From assembly GCF_001663175.1 (NCBI RefSeq), contig NZ_CP016033.1, positions 744,001-808,000 on the forward strand: a stretch of 64,000 nucleotides of DNA. The letters are read 5' to 3'. The DNA is from Erythrobacter neustonensis. Lineage in GTDB: Bacteria; Pseudomonadota; Alphaproteobacteria; Sphingomonadales; Sphingomonadaceae. The translations under genes were made by a program, and so were the position numbers. The notes beneath the pieces are model-generated. The model was not told where the DNA came from, did no database searches, and worked only from the letters and a program-made list of their open reading frames with translations. Of the stretch, positions 1 through 9,394 are shown one piece after another; positions within the stretch are counted from its first letter, which is position 1; every line of letters begins with the position of its first letter.

Positions 1-577
1 GCGCCGCCGTTTGCGCCGAACCGCCGAGGAAGGCGGCGGCATTGGCAAAGCGTGCGCCGTCCATGTGCAGGCCAAGCCGGCGATCCTTGGCAAAGGCGGC
101 AAGCGCCGCCAGTTCGCCCGGCGTATAGGCGCGGCCATATTCGCTTGCCTGCGTGATCGCGATCGCGTGCGGCTGCACCTGATGCACGTCGTTGCGGATC
201 GGATCGACGAAGGCCGCGATGGCTTCGGGCGTCAGCTTTGCGCCCTCGCCTTGCGCCAGCATCAACTTGGCACCGTGGAGGAAGAAGCCCGGCGCGCCGC
301 CCTCGTCGACCTCGATATGCGCTTCGGCGTGGCACACCACCCCGCCATGTGGCTGCACCAGCGTGCCCAGCGCCAGGCAATTGGCCGCCGTGCCCGTCGC
401 CACCCACAGCGCGGCGCATTCGCGCCCGAACAATGCGGTGAACCGCGCGTCGAGCTCGGCGGAAAGCCGGTCCCCGTCGTATGGGTTGTCCGGTTGGTCG
501 GCCTTGCGCATCGCGTCCCACACGCGGGGGTGGACGGCGGCGGCGTTGTCGGACAGGAAGGGTTTGGCGAGGGTCAT
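1..577 (-). CDS. ltaE: Low-specificity threonine aldolase family PLP enzyme, N-terminal 192 residues
   Basis: The gene runs off the left edge of the window, so only the N-terminal 192 residues are present. Fold-type I PLP aldolases of this family cleave L-threonine or L-allo-threonine to glycine and acetaldehyde. The sequence shows the typical opening FLSDNAAAVHP, the cofactor-phosphate loop ATGTAANCLAL around residue 60-70, the PLP-stacking histidine region VCHAEAHIEVDEGG at 81-94, and HMDGARFANA at 171-180, whose Asp173 would bind the pyridine nitrogen. The Schiff-base lysine lies beyond the window. The start is ATG at 577. It is divergent from the small acetyltransferase gene beginning at 631. 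Confidence 0.85.
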   Translation of the reverse strand, partial: MTLAKPFLSDNAAAVHPRVWDAMRKADQPDNPYDGDRLSAELDARFTALFGRECAALWVATGTAANCLALGTLVQPHGGVVCHAEAHIEVDEGGAPGFFLHGAKLMLAQGEGAKLTPEAIAAFVDPIRNDVHQVQPHAIAITQASEYGRAYTPGELAALAAFAKDRRLGLHMDGARFANAAAFLGGSAQTAA

Positions 578-630
578 AGGCTTTCGCCTCTAGCCGCACT
601 TTCCGGCGTGACAAGCGGGAGCATAGCATC

Positions 631-948
631 ATGACCGACCAAATCGCCCAGCCCACCATCACCCACCACGTTCAGGGCGCGGGCGGCCGCTATGTCGCGG
701 CGGTCGAGGGATCGACCGAACAGGGCTATCTCGAATGGGAACCGGGCGAGGAAAAGGACGGCAACGAAGTGCGGATCGCCGCGCACACCATCGTCCCGCG
801 CGAAATCGGCGGGCGCGGCGTGGCGGCGGCGCTGGTCGACCGGCTGGTCGAGGATGCCGGGCGGCAGGGCTTCCTGATCCGCCCCGATTGCTCCTATGTC
901 GCCAGGAAGTTCGAAGAGAACCCCGGCTGGGCCGAATTCAGGGTCTGA
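631..948 (+). CDS. Small GNAT-like N-acetyltransferase (YjdJ/Gcn5-related type)
   Basis: 105 residues, the length of the compact acetyltransferase family related to human GNAT-like protein NATD1 and bacterial YjdJ. It has the family layout: a short beta-sheet with EGSTEQGYLEW near residue 26-37, the conserved HTIVP at 52-56, then IGGRGVAAALVDR at 59-71, which would form the acetyl-CoA pyrophosphate loop, and a CSYVARKF block near 87-94. The substrate is unknown. The 3' end overlaps, convergently, the 3' end of the PH-domain gene by 55 bp. The family assignment is fairly safe; the function is not. Confidence 0.8.
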   Translation: MTDQIAQPTITHHVQGAGGRYVAAVEGSTEQGYLEWEPGEEKDGNEVRIAAHTIVPREIGGRGVAAALVDRLVEDAGRQGFLIRPDCSYVARKFEENPGWAEFRV

Positions 949-2459
949 GCGCCCGCCTGCGGCGCTGCGTCGAGCCGCGAGAAATCGGTTGCGGTGATCG
1001 TTTCGAGCACCGCGGCCCGCAACGCGCGCGCTTCGGCAAGCGGCACCCCGTGCATCGCGAAAGCTCCGCCTGCGAGCCCAAGGTGCACCGAGGCATAGCC
1101 GCGCAGCCGCGCGATCGGCCCCTGCACGATCTCGGCCGAATGCAGCTTGAGCCGGGTCGCCACCCCCAGCGTGGGCGAGGCAAAGCCGTGGCTGGCATAG
1201 ACCTGCGCGTCATCGATCGCGTGGCGGCGAAACTCCCAGGCATAAAGATTGGCCGCCACCGCGATCACCGCCATCCCCAGCGGGATAAGGAACAGGCCGA
1301 AGGGCGCGAAGGCCGCGGTCACGCCCGCCGCAATCACGAACACACTTGAATCGATGATTGCCCTGTCGGTGCGATGCCGCTTGCTCGCGCGGTGCCAGTC
1401 GGTCGCCGCATCGGGCAGCCGGAACCCCGCCGACCGCGCGATCGGCGCGATCTCGTCCATTCTGGCGAAGGGCGCGACCACGTGGCTTGCGCTCTCGCTA
1501 TCCTGCGCAAGGCTGACGAAGCTCAGTCCGTGCCAGCCCAGCCGGTAGCGCACCAGACCCGTGCCGATCACCAGCCCCTGCACCCGGTGCGCGGGCATCA
1601 CGACATCGGTCTGGGTGAGCAGCCCGCGCTGCCTCCGGAACCCGCGCGCCGAGCGGGTGAGCGTGAAACCCCAGTCCCGCAGCACGGTGCGCACCACGCC
1701 CGTTACCGAACCCACCAGCAACAGCCCGATAAGCCCCGCCGCCGCGCCCAGCGCCTGCGCATAGGGCCCAAGCGTCGCGACCGTGCTGCCTTGCTCCTTG
1801 AGCCAGCGATACCACAGGTCGACATTCCAGACATCGATCGAGCTGACATCGTCGATGTATTGCAGCGCGCCGCCCAGCACCGCGAAAACCGCGAGCGAGA
1901 ATTCGAACAGGCCGAAGGTGAAAAGCCGGCGCGGGCCCATCGCGAACAAGACCTCGCCGCTATCCTGTTCGGGCGCATCGCCGGCAGGTTCGGCAGCGGC
2001 CACCATCGCCGCCCCGTCCTCGCGCCGTTCGCGCACCAACTGGCGCAGGCGCTCGCCATCGGCGGTGGTGAGATATTGCAGCGCCAGATCATCGCCCCCG
2101 CCCGCCCCCGTCTCGAACTTGACCGCGACCAGCCCCAGCAGGCGCGGGAGCAGTTTGGCTTCGAGGCTGACATCCTGGATCCGCTCGAACGGGACCGAAC
2201 GCGCCGCGCGGCTGAAAATCCCGCTTTCGACGCGGATATCGGCCTCGGAGACGGTATAGGTCAGCCGCCGCCAGCCCAGATAGCTCGTGACCACGCCGAT
2301 CGTCACCGCGACTGCGGCCACCGCGGCCGCGACCCAGAACCGCCCGCCATCGCCGATCCCCGAAAAGGCGATCGCGGCCGCGGGGATCACCGCGCTGCGG
2401 ATCGCGCCCAGCGCGCCGATGACAACGCTGGTGGGCGCGGTATGGCGCGCCTCGCTCAC
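894..2459 (-). CDS. PH-domain membrane protein, YdbT-like (three bPH2 repeats)
   Basis: 521 residues from a GTG start at 2459. The start is fixed by the 4-base GTGA overlap with the stop codon of the upstream PH-domain gene. The protein alternates pairs of transmembrane segments with three bacterial pleckstrin-homology (bPH2, DUF304) domains, each showing the YTVSEADIRVESGIFSR / PFERIQDVSLE type of motif (first copy near residues 58-90, second near 280-320, third near the C-terminus with HGFASPTLGVATRLKLHSAEIVQG split over the window). It is the usual operon partner of a YdbS-like protein. Members of this pair are of unknown biochemical function; a role at the membrane in stress or bacteriocin resistance has been suggested in Gram-positives. 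Confidence 0.85.
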   Translation of the reverse strand: MSEARHTAPTSVVIGALGAIRSAVIPAAAIAFSGIGDGGRFWVAAAVAAVAVTIGVVTSYLGWRRLTYTVSEADIRVESGIFSRAARSVPFERIQDVSLEAKLLPRLLGLVAVKFETGAGGGDDLALQYLTTADGERLRQLVRERREDGAAMVAAAEPAGDAPEQDSGEVLFAMGPRRLFTFGLFEFSLAVFAVLGGALQYIDDVSSIDVWNVDLWYRWLKEQGSTVATLGPYAQALGAAAGLIGLLLVGSVTGVVRTVLRDWGFTLTRSARGFRRQRGLLTQTDVVMPAHRVQGLVIGTGLVRYRLGWHGLSFVSLAQDSESASHVVAPFARMDEIAPIARSAGFRLPDAATDWHRASKRHRTDRAIIDSSVFVIAAGVTAAFAPFGLFLIPLGMAVIAVAANLYAWEFRRHAIDDAQVYASHGFASPTLGVATRLKLHSAEIVQGPIARLRGYASVHLGLAGGAFAMHGVPLAEARALRAAVLETITATDFSRLDAAPQAGAQTLNSAQPGFSSNFLAT

Positions 2460-2962
2460 AGGCTTTCGCGCCGGATGTGGCTGCGGATGTCCTCGCGCAT
2501 GTCGCGCGCCAGTTCCTCGCCCAGCCCCGGCAAGGCGACGCTGGCATTGTGGTTGCCCGCGGTGTGCAGCGTCAGTGTGGCGATGCCGAAGAACCGCTCG
2601 AGCGGCCCTTGGTCGACATCGATATGCTGCACGCGGCCGAACGGCACCACGGTATCGCGGCGCACCAGCAGCCCGCGCACCACGCGCAGCCGGTCGGCAC
2701 CGATCTGATACCCGCGCGCATTGTAACGCGACTGCGGAATGCGGATCACCAGCGCGATCGCGATCAGCAGCACAGCGCCCGCGATGATTCCGGTCGGAAA
2801 CAGCCGCTCGTCGCGAAAGGCGGTTTCGAGCACCAGCGACCCGGCAAGAAAGGGGATCGCGGTCAGGGCCGTGCGCACCCGCAGCGCATGGGCATAATTG
2901 CGGTGCAGCCTGGTGAGCGCGCCCTCGTCTTCCGGCGGCAGGGCAATCGGGGTGTGATCCAT
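2456..2962 (-). CDS. PH-domain membrane protein, YdbS-like (single bPH2 repeat)
   Basis: 168 residues. Two closely spaced transmembrane segments lie around residues 33-75 and are followed by one bPH2 domain (YQIGADRLRVVRGLLVRR, then VPFGRVQHIDVDQGP). This is the classical YdbS architecture and it sits directly upstream of the three-repeat YdbT-like gene with a 4-bp overlap, so the two are translationally coupled and probably form one membrane complex. The ATG start is at 2962. The molecular function of the family is not established. Confidence 0.85.
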   Translation of the reverse strand: MDHTPIALPPEDEGALTRLHRNYAHALRVRTALTAIPFLAGSLVLETAFRDERLFPTGIIAGAVLLIAIALVIRIPQSRYNARGYQIGADRLRVVRGLLVRRDTVVPFGRVQHIDVDQGPLERFFGIATLTLHTAGNHNASVALPGLGEELARDMREDIRSHIRRESL

Positions 2963-3094
2963 GGTGCCTTATCTGCGCAATACAGCACCGCGGCGCAAGC
3001 GCTTTTGCCGCGCGGCCTAGCGCATTTAGGAGGGCGACGGCGCCGCCCTGCCCCCCTAGAACCGCCGCACCATCGCCATCCGGGAGAGACACGC

Positions 3095-3742
3095 ATGACC
3101 ACGCTCCATTCCAGCCTCGGCCCCAACCCGCGCCTCGTGCGGATGTTCATGATCGAGAAGGGGCTGGAGGAGGGGCGCGATTTTGCCCGCGTGCATTACG
3201 ACATCATCGCAGGCCAGAACCGGCAGGATGCGCAATACATGGCGCGCAACCCCCAAGGCACCACCCCCACGCTCGAACTCGACGACGGCACCTGCCTCAC
3301 CGAAAGCTGGCCGATCTGCGAATATATCGAGGAACTGCACCCCGCCCCCAACCTCTTCGGAGAAACCCCGGTCGAGCGCGCGCAGGTGCGCAAATGGGCG
3401 CGATTGTTCGATCAGGAGGTCGTCGTGCCGATGACGATGGGCTTTCGCGCAGGCGCAGGCCGCCCGATGTTCCAGCCGCGCATGACCGTGGTCTCGATGG
3501 AAGCAGGCGCAGAACTTTCCGCGCTGGCGGATGAAAAGTGGCGGTTGTTCGACAGCTATCTGGGCGCCGGCAACCACATCGCGCTGGGCCGTTTCACCTT
3601 TGCCGACCTGCTGATCTTCGCCTTTGCCAATTTCGGCTTCACCGTGGGCTGGAAGCTGCCCGAAGGCACCGACAACCTCGCGCGCTTTATCGAAGCGCAC
3701 AACCAGCGTGCTTGTGCTGCGGTGTGGCAGGACAGCGAATGA
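3095..3742 (+). CDS. Glutathione S-transferase family protein
   Basis: 215 residues with a two-domain GST layout. An N-terminal thioredoxin-like domain (residues 1-80) carries SLGPNPRLVRMFMIEKGL and the glutathione-binding turn and ESWPICEYIEE block (GTTPTLELDDGTCLTES around 55-72). An all-helical C-terminal domain contains the conserved N-capping box segment (RFTFADLLIFAF near 170-181). The start is ATG at 3095 behind a GGGAGAG ribosome binding site; longer in-frame extension to 2477 lies antisense to the PH-domain genes and is rejected. The electrophilic substrate cannot be read from sequence. It stands alone, divergent from the PH-domain pair. Confidence 0.88.
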   Translation: MTTLHSSLGPNPRLVRMFMIEKGLEEGRDFARVHYDIIAGQNRQDAQYMARNPQGTTPTLELDDGTCLTESWPICEYIEELHPAPNLFGETPVERAQVRKWARLFDQEVVVPMTMGFRAGAGRPMFQPRMTVVSMEAGAELSALADEKWRLFDSYLGAGNHIALGRFTFADLLIFAFANFGFTVGWKLPEGTDNLARFIEAHNQRACAAVWQDSE

Positions 3743-3842
3743 CGCATGGCATGAACGGCAGCTTTTGCGGGTGCGCAGAAAAAACTGCCGTTCGGCTTCC
3801 GCCCCCCTTGCTGCTGGCTAGCCTCCGTCGCAAAGTCGCAAG

Positions 3843-4277
3843 ATGAGGGAGCAGCGAATTGCCTTTGTTTCAATGTGCATCCTGTGCTTGAGCGCGTGTT
3901 CGGTAGCGAGCAGCGAGAAAGAGCAGTTGAGCGAAACTATCGAAGCTGCCCTCCAACTTCCCGAAGGCGCATGGCCACTGGACCGCTACGAACGATATTA
4001 TGCCAAGGGCAACGGCCGAATTCTGGGTGTCTACACCGTTCACTCTGCGGATCATCGCCGACAGGTGCTGAAACTTTGCCGGGGCCTTGATGATGACCCT
4101 TTCCCGTGTCCTTCAGGTGGCGAGGGACTTAGGTTGGTCGCAGCGGGGCAGAGCCTCTGGCTCGATGATCCGGAAGATCTTCCTGCGACGAGCGGCGGAG
4201 GATGTTCGCTCGTTACCATCTCCTATTTGCCTAGCGAACGGAAATTTGAGCGCATCGAATGCAATGGCAAATATTGA
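3843..4277 (+). CDS. Putative lipoprotein of unknown function
   Basis: 144 residues with a signal peptide ending in the lipobox LSAC (Cys19), so it should be lipidated and anchored at the cell envelope. The mature part (EKEQLSETIEAALQLPEGAWPLDRYERYYAKG...) has three further cysteines, two of them close together (LCRGLDDDPFPC), which could form a disulfide in the periplasm. I do not recognise the family. Base composition is lower in GC and codon usage less biased than in the neighbouring genes, which may mean a recently acquired gene. It is followed by a convergent MFS gene. Confidence 0.65.
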   Translation: MREQRIAFVSMCILCLSACSVASSEKEQLSETIEAALQLPEGAWPLDRYERYYAKGNGRILGVYTVHSADHRRQVLKLCRGLDDDPFPCPSGGEGLRLVAAGQSLWLDDPEDLPATSGGGCSLVTISYLPSERKFERIECNGKY

Positions 4278-4346
4278 GAGGATCGGCAGAAAACCACCCA
4301 ATTGCAGCCATTACGCAGGCCGTCAGCCCTTCCCGATAGCGGACGG

Positions 4347-5654
4347 CTACCTTCCCCGCATCTGCTCCAGGTAACCGCTCGGCCCCATCTGTCTTGCCGT
4401 CCATGCGAAGATCGCAAGGCTCGCCGCCCCTGCCCCCAGCGACACCGCGAACACCGCAATCGCCAGCGCCTGCGGGCCTTGCGTGGGTGCAAGCGCGTCG
4501 CTCAGGGCGCCGGTTACGGCAAGGCCCAGCGCTTGCCCAATGAGGTTGTTGAAGAACAGGGCGAGGGCGACCGCAAAGCCGCGGCTCGCCGGTTCGACCG
4601 CGGCCTGGATGCCCGACATGATCCCCGCCTGTGATGCGACATAGATCGCATAGGCGAGGCCGAACCAGCCCAGAAACGCACCGAAGCTGCCCGAGGTCAG
4701 GCTGAGGGCCAGCGGGATCACGCAGCCAAGGCTGGTTGCGCCCGGCAGCCACGCGCGCCAGCGCTCGTCTTTCAGGCACAGCCATTGGGTGACATAGCCG
4801 CCGAGGATCGGGCCCGGTATTCCGCCCAGAAAGAAGGTAAGCCCGAGATAGAGGCCCACATCGCCGGTCGAGATGTTGAATTCGCGCAACATCACCGGGG
4901 CCATCCAGAAAGCGAGCGCATAGCCGATCATGATCTGCACCGCCCAGCCCAGCGCCAGACCCATGAAGACGCGGTTGGTCAAAAGGCTGCGGATGGTCTC
5001 GCCCAGGGGGCGCTGCGCCATGTCGGTGCCGGCAGGGGCATATTGTCCGCGCGGCGCTTCGCGCATGGTGAGATAGATGACCGCGCCCAGCAGCAGGCCC
5101 GGCAGGCCCATCAGCACGAAGGCCCAGCGCCAGTTGAACATCTCGGCCAGTTGCCCGCCGATCAGTAGGCCGCCCGCTGTGCCCATGCTCGCCCCGATGG
5201 TCAGGAACCCCATCGCCTTGGCAAGTTCGGCGCGGGTGAAATAATCCGCCACGAGGCTTTGGGCAGATGGCCCGGAGCAACCCTCGCCCACGCCCACGCC
5301 GGTGCGCGCGAGGAACAGGGTCCAGAACCCCGTCGCCAGCCCGCAGGCTGCGGTCATCAGGCTCCAGAAGCCGATTGCGGCGGCCACGATGTTCTTGCGG
5401 GTCGAACGGTCGGCCAGCCGCGCAGCGGGAAAGCCCGCCAGCACGTAGACCACCGAAAAGGCGGCGCCGCCCAAAAGCCCCAGCTCGGTATCGCTGAGGG
5501 CGAAGGCGGTCTTGATATCCTCCACCAGGATCGAGAACACCAGCCGATCCGCTACGCTGAACGCGCTCGTCAGCGTGAGCAGGCCGAGGACATACCAGCG
5601 GTACGCCCCCGGCTTGCGTGCGGTCTCAGTGATGGGGTCGGGCATAAAGGCCAT
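4347..5654 (-). CDS. MFS transporter, Spinster-like family
   Basis: 435 residues with about 12 hydrophobic segments. Signature stretches are the loop 2-3 motif GFPAARLADRSTRKN near residues 70-84 and GVGVGEGCSGPSAQSLVADYF near 115-137 (split into shorter runs), both characteristic of the Spinster/spns-like MFS group so common in Sphingomonadales catabolic clusters. It probably imports or exports an organic acid or hydrophobic compound used by the pathway. A second in-frame ATG lies at 5645. The start overlaps the end of the upstream SDR gene, so both form one minus-strand unit at the edge of the catabolic region. Confidence 0.85.
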   Translation of the reverse strand: MAFMPDPITETARKPGAYRWYVLGLLTLTSAFSVADRLVFSILVEDIKTAFALSDTELGLLGGAAFSVVYVLAGFPAARLADRSTRKNIVAAAIGFWSLMTAACGLATGFWTLFLARTGVGVGEGCSGPSAQSLVADYFTRAELAKAMGFLTIGASMGTAGGLLIGGQLAEMFNWRWAFVLMGLPGLLLGAVIYLTMREAPRGQYAPAGTDMAQRPLGETIRSLLTNRVFMGLALGWAVQIMIGYALAFWMAPVMLREFNISTGDVGLYLGLTFFLGGIPGPILGGYVTQWLCLKDERWRAWLPGATSLGCVIPLALSLTSGSFGAFLGWFGLAYAIYVASQAGIMSGIQAAVEPASRGFAVALALFFNNLIGQALGLAVTGALSDALAPTQGPQALAIAVFAVSLGAGAASLAIFAWTARQMGPSGYLEQMRGR

Positions 5655-6405
5655 TGTCCACGGGGATCGTCAGGCCGTTGAGGAAACGCGCCTCGTCCGA
5701 GGCGAGGAACAGCACGCAGGCAGCCACATCCTTGGGGGCGCCCAGCGCATTGGCATCGAGCGGACCTTCGGCCACGGCCTGCAATTCCTGCCCCGCCCGG
5801 CCCGAGATATCGCGCACCATCGGGGTCTCGATCCCGCCGGGGGCGAGCGCGTTCACGCGGATGCCGTAGCCCTTGTCCTGAAAGTCCATCGCAAGGCTGC
5901 GGGTCAGCCCCGCGATCCCCGCCTTGCACGCGGCATAGGCCGGGATGGCACCGTAACCCAGAAGCGCGGCGGTCGATGCCATGTTGATGATCGACGATCC
6001 GCCCCCGCCGACAGTCTTGTGGCGGTGCTTCATCAGCGGGACGGCGTATTTGCAGCCCAGAAACGTGCCGACCACGTGGATGTCGAGATGCAGGCGGAAA
6101 TGGGCAAGGCTGCAATCCTCGATGCTTTCGAAGATCACGTTGCCCGCGTTGTTGACGAGGATGTCGAGCCCGCCGTGGCGTTCCTCGACCGCGCGCATCA
6201 CCTCGATCCACTGGTCTTCATCGGTCACATCGAGCGCCAGCGCGTCGCCGCCGATGCTGTCGGCGACCTTGTGCGCCAGTTCGGCATCGCGGTCGGTGAC
6301 GATCACCTTGGCGCCTTCGCGCGCCAGCGCCTCGCAATCGGCCTTGCCCAGCCCCATCGCCCCGCCCGTCACGAGCGCCACTTTGCCCGCTACCCGTCCC
6401 GCCAT
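5626..6405 (-). CDS. SDR family NAD(P)-dependent oxidoreductase
   Basis: 259 residues from ATG 6405, which follows a strong GGGGAGGAAGG ribosome binding site at 6-nt spacing; the longer open frame to 6660 has no such site. Classical SDR motifs are present: TGGAMGLG (cofactor binding, residues 13-20), NNAGN near residue 92, the catalytic Ser in STAALLG followed by YAACK (YxxxK), and an APGGIETPM segment. It should oxidise or reduce a hydroxyl/keto group on a catabolic intermediate. The stop overlaps the start of the MFS transporter gene. Confidence 0.88.
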   Translation of the reverse strand: MAGRVAGKVALVTGGAMGLGKADCEALAREGAKVIVTDRDAELAHKVADSIGGDALALDVTDEDQWIEVMRAVEERHGGLDILVNNAGNVIFESIEDCSLAHFRLHLDIHVVGTFLGCKYAVPLMKHRHKTVGGGGSSIINMASTAALLGYGAIPAYAACKAGIAGLTRSLAMDFQDKGYGIRVNALAPGGIETPMVRDISGRAGQELQAVAEGPLDANALGAPKDVAACVLFLASDEARFLNGLTIPVDNGLYARPHH

Positions 6406-6872
6406 ACTGCCTTCCTCCCCGCCAATGCCGTTGTCGTGTCGCCGCCAGCCTATCGGGCGCGCCGCGCGGGGCCACTGTCGAAAGCGCGAGGGCGAAGGCG
6501 ACCTGCGCGGATCCATGCTTTTCACCAGAGCCTTGATGCGATGATCGGTGCGCAAATCGTGCCGCCATCGCCGCGCGCCCAGCCCGTGATCGGCCCGGGC
6601 CGGATCTGGCCGTCCGACCCGCGCCGCGGCCAGATGGCGCGCAAGGCGGCGCACCGGCAATCAGCCGAATGACGTTACGGCATGGCGCTTTTGAAAGGCG
6701 CTGTTGCGGATATGTCGCGCGATGGCCGCGTCACTATCGCTTTTGCGGATGGCGCCCGAAGCCCCGCCCATACACCTTCGCCGGCATACCAGAGGCATGA
6801 GGGAGACATGCCCGGTGATTGGGGAAAACGAGGGGTGCGCGGAGAAACTGCGACCCAAGGGGAGAGAGAGCC
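6406..6872. other. 467-bp divergent intergenic region between the SDR and TonB-receptor genes
   Basis: No convincing gene is seen on either strand; the open frames here have no ribosome binding site, no recognisable motif and are continuations of frames antisense to real genes. The region must carry the promoters for the SDR-MFS unit (leftward) and the TonB receptor (rightward). A CGCAAAAGCGATAGTGACG segment on the minus strand near 6750 resembles the CCAAAAGTGAT box found upstream of other units in the cluster, but only loosely. Confidence 0.5.
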
Positions 6873-9332
6873 ATGTCGAGACTTCATGCCACAATTGCAT
6901 CTGCATCGCCGCGCATGGGTTCGATGCGCCGCGCGCTGTTTTGCGGGGCTGCGATCGGCGGTCTTGCCGCCGTGCCGAACGCCGCCCTGGCGCAGGACAG
7001 CGCGGCTGTCGCTGCCGCCGCCGAGGCTGACAACACCCCGGTGATCGTGGTGCAGGCCCGCCGCCAGAACGAAAGCCTGCAGGAAGTCCCCGTCACCGTC
7101 ACCGCGATCGGCGGGGAAACGCTGCAACGCTACAATATCGATCAGGTCGCCGATGTGACCAGCCGCGTGCCCACCCTGAACGTGCAGGTCGGCGGTTCGG
7201 GTTCGGGCGGGCAGCTGTCCTTGCGCGGGGTGGGATCGTCGAACATTTCGGCTGCGTTCGATTCGGCGGTCGCCTTCGAATATGACGGCGTCGTCGTGTC
7301 GACGATGCGGATGGTGCAGGCGGGCTTCTTCGATGTCGAGCAGATCGACGTGCTGCGCGGCCCGCAATCGCTGTTCTTCGGCAAGTCGGCCACCGCGGGC
7401 GTGCTGTCGCTGCGCTCGGCCAACCCCACCTCGTCGTGGGAGGTCGGGATGCGCGGCAGCTACGAATTCGAGGAAAAGGGATACCTCGTCAGCGGCTATC
7501 TGTCGGGCCCGCTCACCGATACGCTGGGGATTCGTCTGGCGGCGCAGTTCAACGATATCGACGAGTTTCAGCTGGCGCAGGCAGGCTCGCCCGCGGTCAA
7601 CCAGAAACGCGGGCTGACAGATTTCATCGGCCGCCTGACGCTCGACTGGCAGCCGTCGGACATGTTCCGCGCCAATCTCAAGGTGCAATACACCCGTCAC
7701 GAAAACGACGGCGCGCTGGGCACGGGTGAGGTGTCCTGCGGCGCGAACGGGATCGCCGATCCGATCTTCCTGTTGGGCGGCGCGGTGCAATTGCCCGCGG
7801 GTTACGACTGCAAGACCCACGACCAGCGGTATTACTTCACCGACACCGCCGGGCCGCTGGCAGGCGGGGTGCCGACCCCGTCGAAGGCGGCGGGGCGCAA
7901 CGGCGTGCCTTTCGGCGAAACCGATATCTGGTTCGGTCGGTTGCAGTTCGAACTCGACCTCAACGAAGCCTTGCGCCTGACCTCGGTTTCGGGCCTGCTC
8001 AACATGAAGTCGGTCGACTTCGAAAGCTATTCCTATGGCGGCTACATCCCCGGCCCCAACGGTACGCGGCTGCCGGGCGGTGCGGGTTCGTCCGACCCGA
8101 TCAACAATCTGGAACAATACACGCAGGAACTGCGGCTCACCTCGGACCTGGGGGGCGCGTTCAACTTCATGCTCGGCGCGTTCTACGAGGACCGCACGAT
8201 CACCTTCGACACATCGCAACAGGGCGTGAACATCTCGTTCCTCGGCCCCGATCCTGTCACCGGGTTCACCTATGACTGGGACAAGACCCACGTCACCAAG
8301 ACCGAGGCCCTGTCGTTCTTCGGCAGCGTGATCATCGACATCACCGAACAGCTCGAACTGTCGGGCGGGGTGCGCTGGACCGACGAACAGAAGGTGCAGA
8401 CGATCTCGGTGCCTTACGTCCATTCGTTCCTGCTCGGCGGGACGACCTTCGTGCGGCCGGGCTTCTTCTCGGGCCCGATCAACTTTGCCGATGACAATTT
8501 CTCGCCCGAAGTGACGCTGAAATATCAGGCGACCCCCGATTTCAACGTCTTCGCCTCGTTCAAGACCGGGTTCAAATCAGGCGGGATCGACAATTCGGCG
8601 CTGCCTTCGAACAGCCTCAGCGATGCAGCGGCGAGCGGCGATTTCAGCTCGCTGATCTTCAAGTCCGAAGAAGCGATCGGCGGCGAAATCGGCTTCAAGG
8701 CGCAATTCGCGGACCGCGACATTACCCTGAACGCGACCGCCTACCAGTATGTGTTCAAGGATCTGCAGGTGCAGAACTTCAACGCGCAGACCGTGCAGTT
8801 CATCACCAGCAACGCGGGCGAACTGACCACCAAGGGCGTCGATATCGAAGCCAAGTGGCGCACCCCGGTGCCGGGCCTCTCGTTCACTTCGAACCTGTCC
8901 TATCTCGATGCCAAATACACCGACGATTTCCTTCAACCGGGCGGCCAGGGCGGCTTCATCAACCTCAAGGGCCGGCGCGGCAGCCAGGCGCCCGAATGGG
9001 CGGGCAACATCGCCGCCGACTGGGCGATCCCGCTCAGCGACAACCTCGAATTGTTCCTGTCGGGCAACGCTGCCTACAATGATGGTTACATCACCGACGA
9101 AACCTCCTTGAACGACTATGTCCAGCCCAGCTTCTGGCTGTTCGATGCCAACGTTTCGATCGGGCATCCCGACGGCAACTGGAAGCTGTCGCTGGTGGGG
9201 CAGAATCTGTCGGACAAGATTTTCGTGATCACCTCGGGCGGGCGGCCGTTCCTCTCGGCGACGGGCGACGACCTGTTCCTCACGCAGAACCGCGGGCGGC
9301 AGATCTTTGCCGAAGTCAGCTTCCGGTTCTGA
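6873..9332 (+). CDS. TonB-dependent outer-membrane receptor
   Basis: 819 residues from ATG 6873, which follows GGGGAGAGAGAG. A signal peptide ends near ALAQD (residue about 42); a TonB-box-like NTPVIVVQARR follows, then the plug domain (EVPVTVTAIGGETL, IDVLRGPQSLFFGKSATAG near 150-170) and a 22-strand type barrel ending in the outer-membrane signature F (EVSFRF). The IDVLRGPQ...FGKSAT pattern is that of the sphingomonad receptors paired with catabolic clusters rather than of siderophore receptors. It probably imports a large hydrophobic substrate, fed to the Rieske oxygenase encoded directly downstream. No TonB/ExbBD genes are in the window. Confidence 0.9.
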   Translation: MSRLHATIASASPRMGSMRRALFCGAAIGGLAAVPNAALAQDSAAVAAAAEADNTPVIVVQARRQNESLQEVPVTVTAIGGETLQRYNIDQVADVTSRVPTLNVQVGGSGSGGQLSLRGVGSSNISAAFDSAVAFEYDGVVVSTMRMVQAGFFDVEQIDVLRGPQSLFFGKSATAGVLSLRSANPTSSWEVGMRGSYEFEEKGYLVSGYLSGPLTDTLGIRLAAQFNDIDEFQLAQAGSPAVNQKRGLTDFIGRLTLDWQPSDMFRANLKVQYTRHENDGALGTGEVSCGANGIADPIFLLGGAVQLPAGYDCKTHDQRYYFTDTAGPLAGGVPTPSKAAGRNGVPFGETDIWFGRLQFELDLNEALRLTSVSGLLNMKSVDFESYSYGGYIPGPNGTRLPGGAGSSDPINNLEQYTQELRLTSDLGGAFNFMLGAFYEDRTITFDTSQQGVNISFLGPDPVTGFTYDWDKTHVTKTEALSFFGSVIIDITEQLELSGGVRWTDEQKVQTISVPYVHSFLLGGTTFVRPGFFSGPINFADDNFSPEVTLKYQATPDFNVFASFKTGFKSGGIDNSALPSNSLSDAAASGDFSSLIFKSEEAIGGEIGFKAQFADRDITLNATAYQYVFKDLQVQNFNAQTVQFITSNAGELTTKGVDIEAKWRTPVPGLSFTSNLSYLDAKYTDDFLQPGGQGGFINLKGRRGSQAPEWAGNIAADWAIPLSDNLELFLSGNAAYNDGYITDETSLNDYVQPSFWLFDANVSIGHPDGNWKLSLVGQNLSDKIFVITSGGRPFLSATGDDLFLTQNRGRQIFAEVSFRF

Positions 9333-9394
9333 CACGCTTGGCCGATCGGGAAAGCGGGGGGCGCGCCAGCGATGGCCGGCCCCCTTTCGCTTTG

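Noticed and set aside
1374..2708. 444-codon plus-strand open frame
   Set aside because: Antisense to the YdbS/YdbT-like PH-domain genes, which overlap by 4 bp in proper operon fashion.
6675..8423. 582-codon open frame on the minus strand
   Set aside because: It is antisense to the TonB receptor gene; the receptor has a signal peptide, plug motifs and barrel end, while the antisense product is Arg/Ala/His-rich without any motif. Long antisense frames are normal at this GC content.
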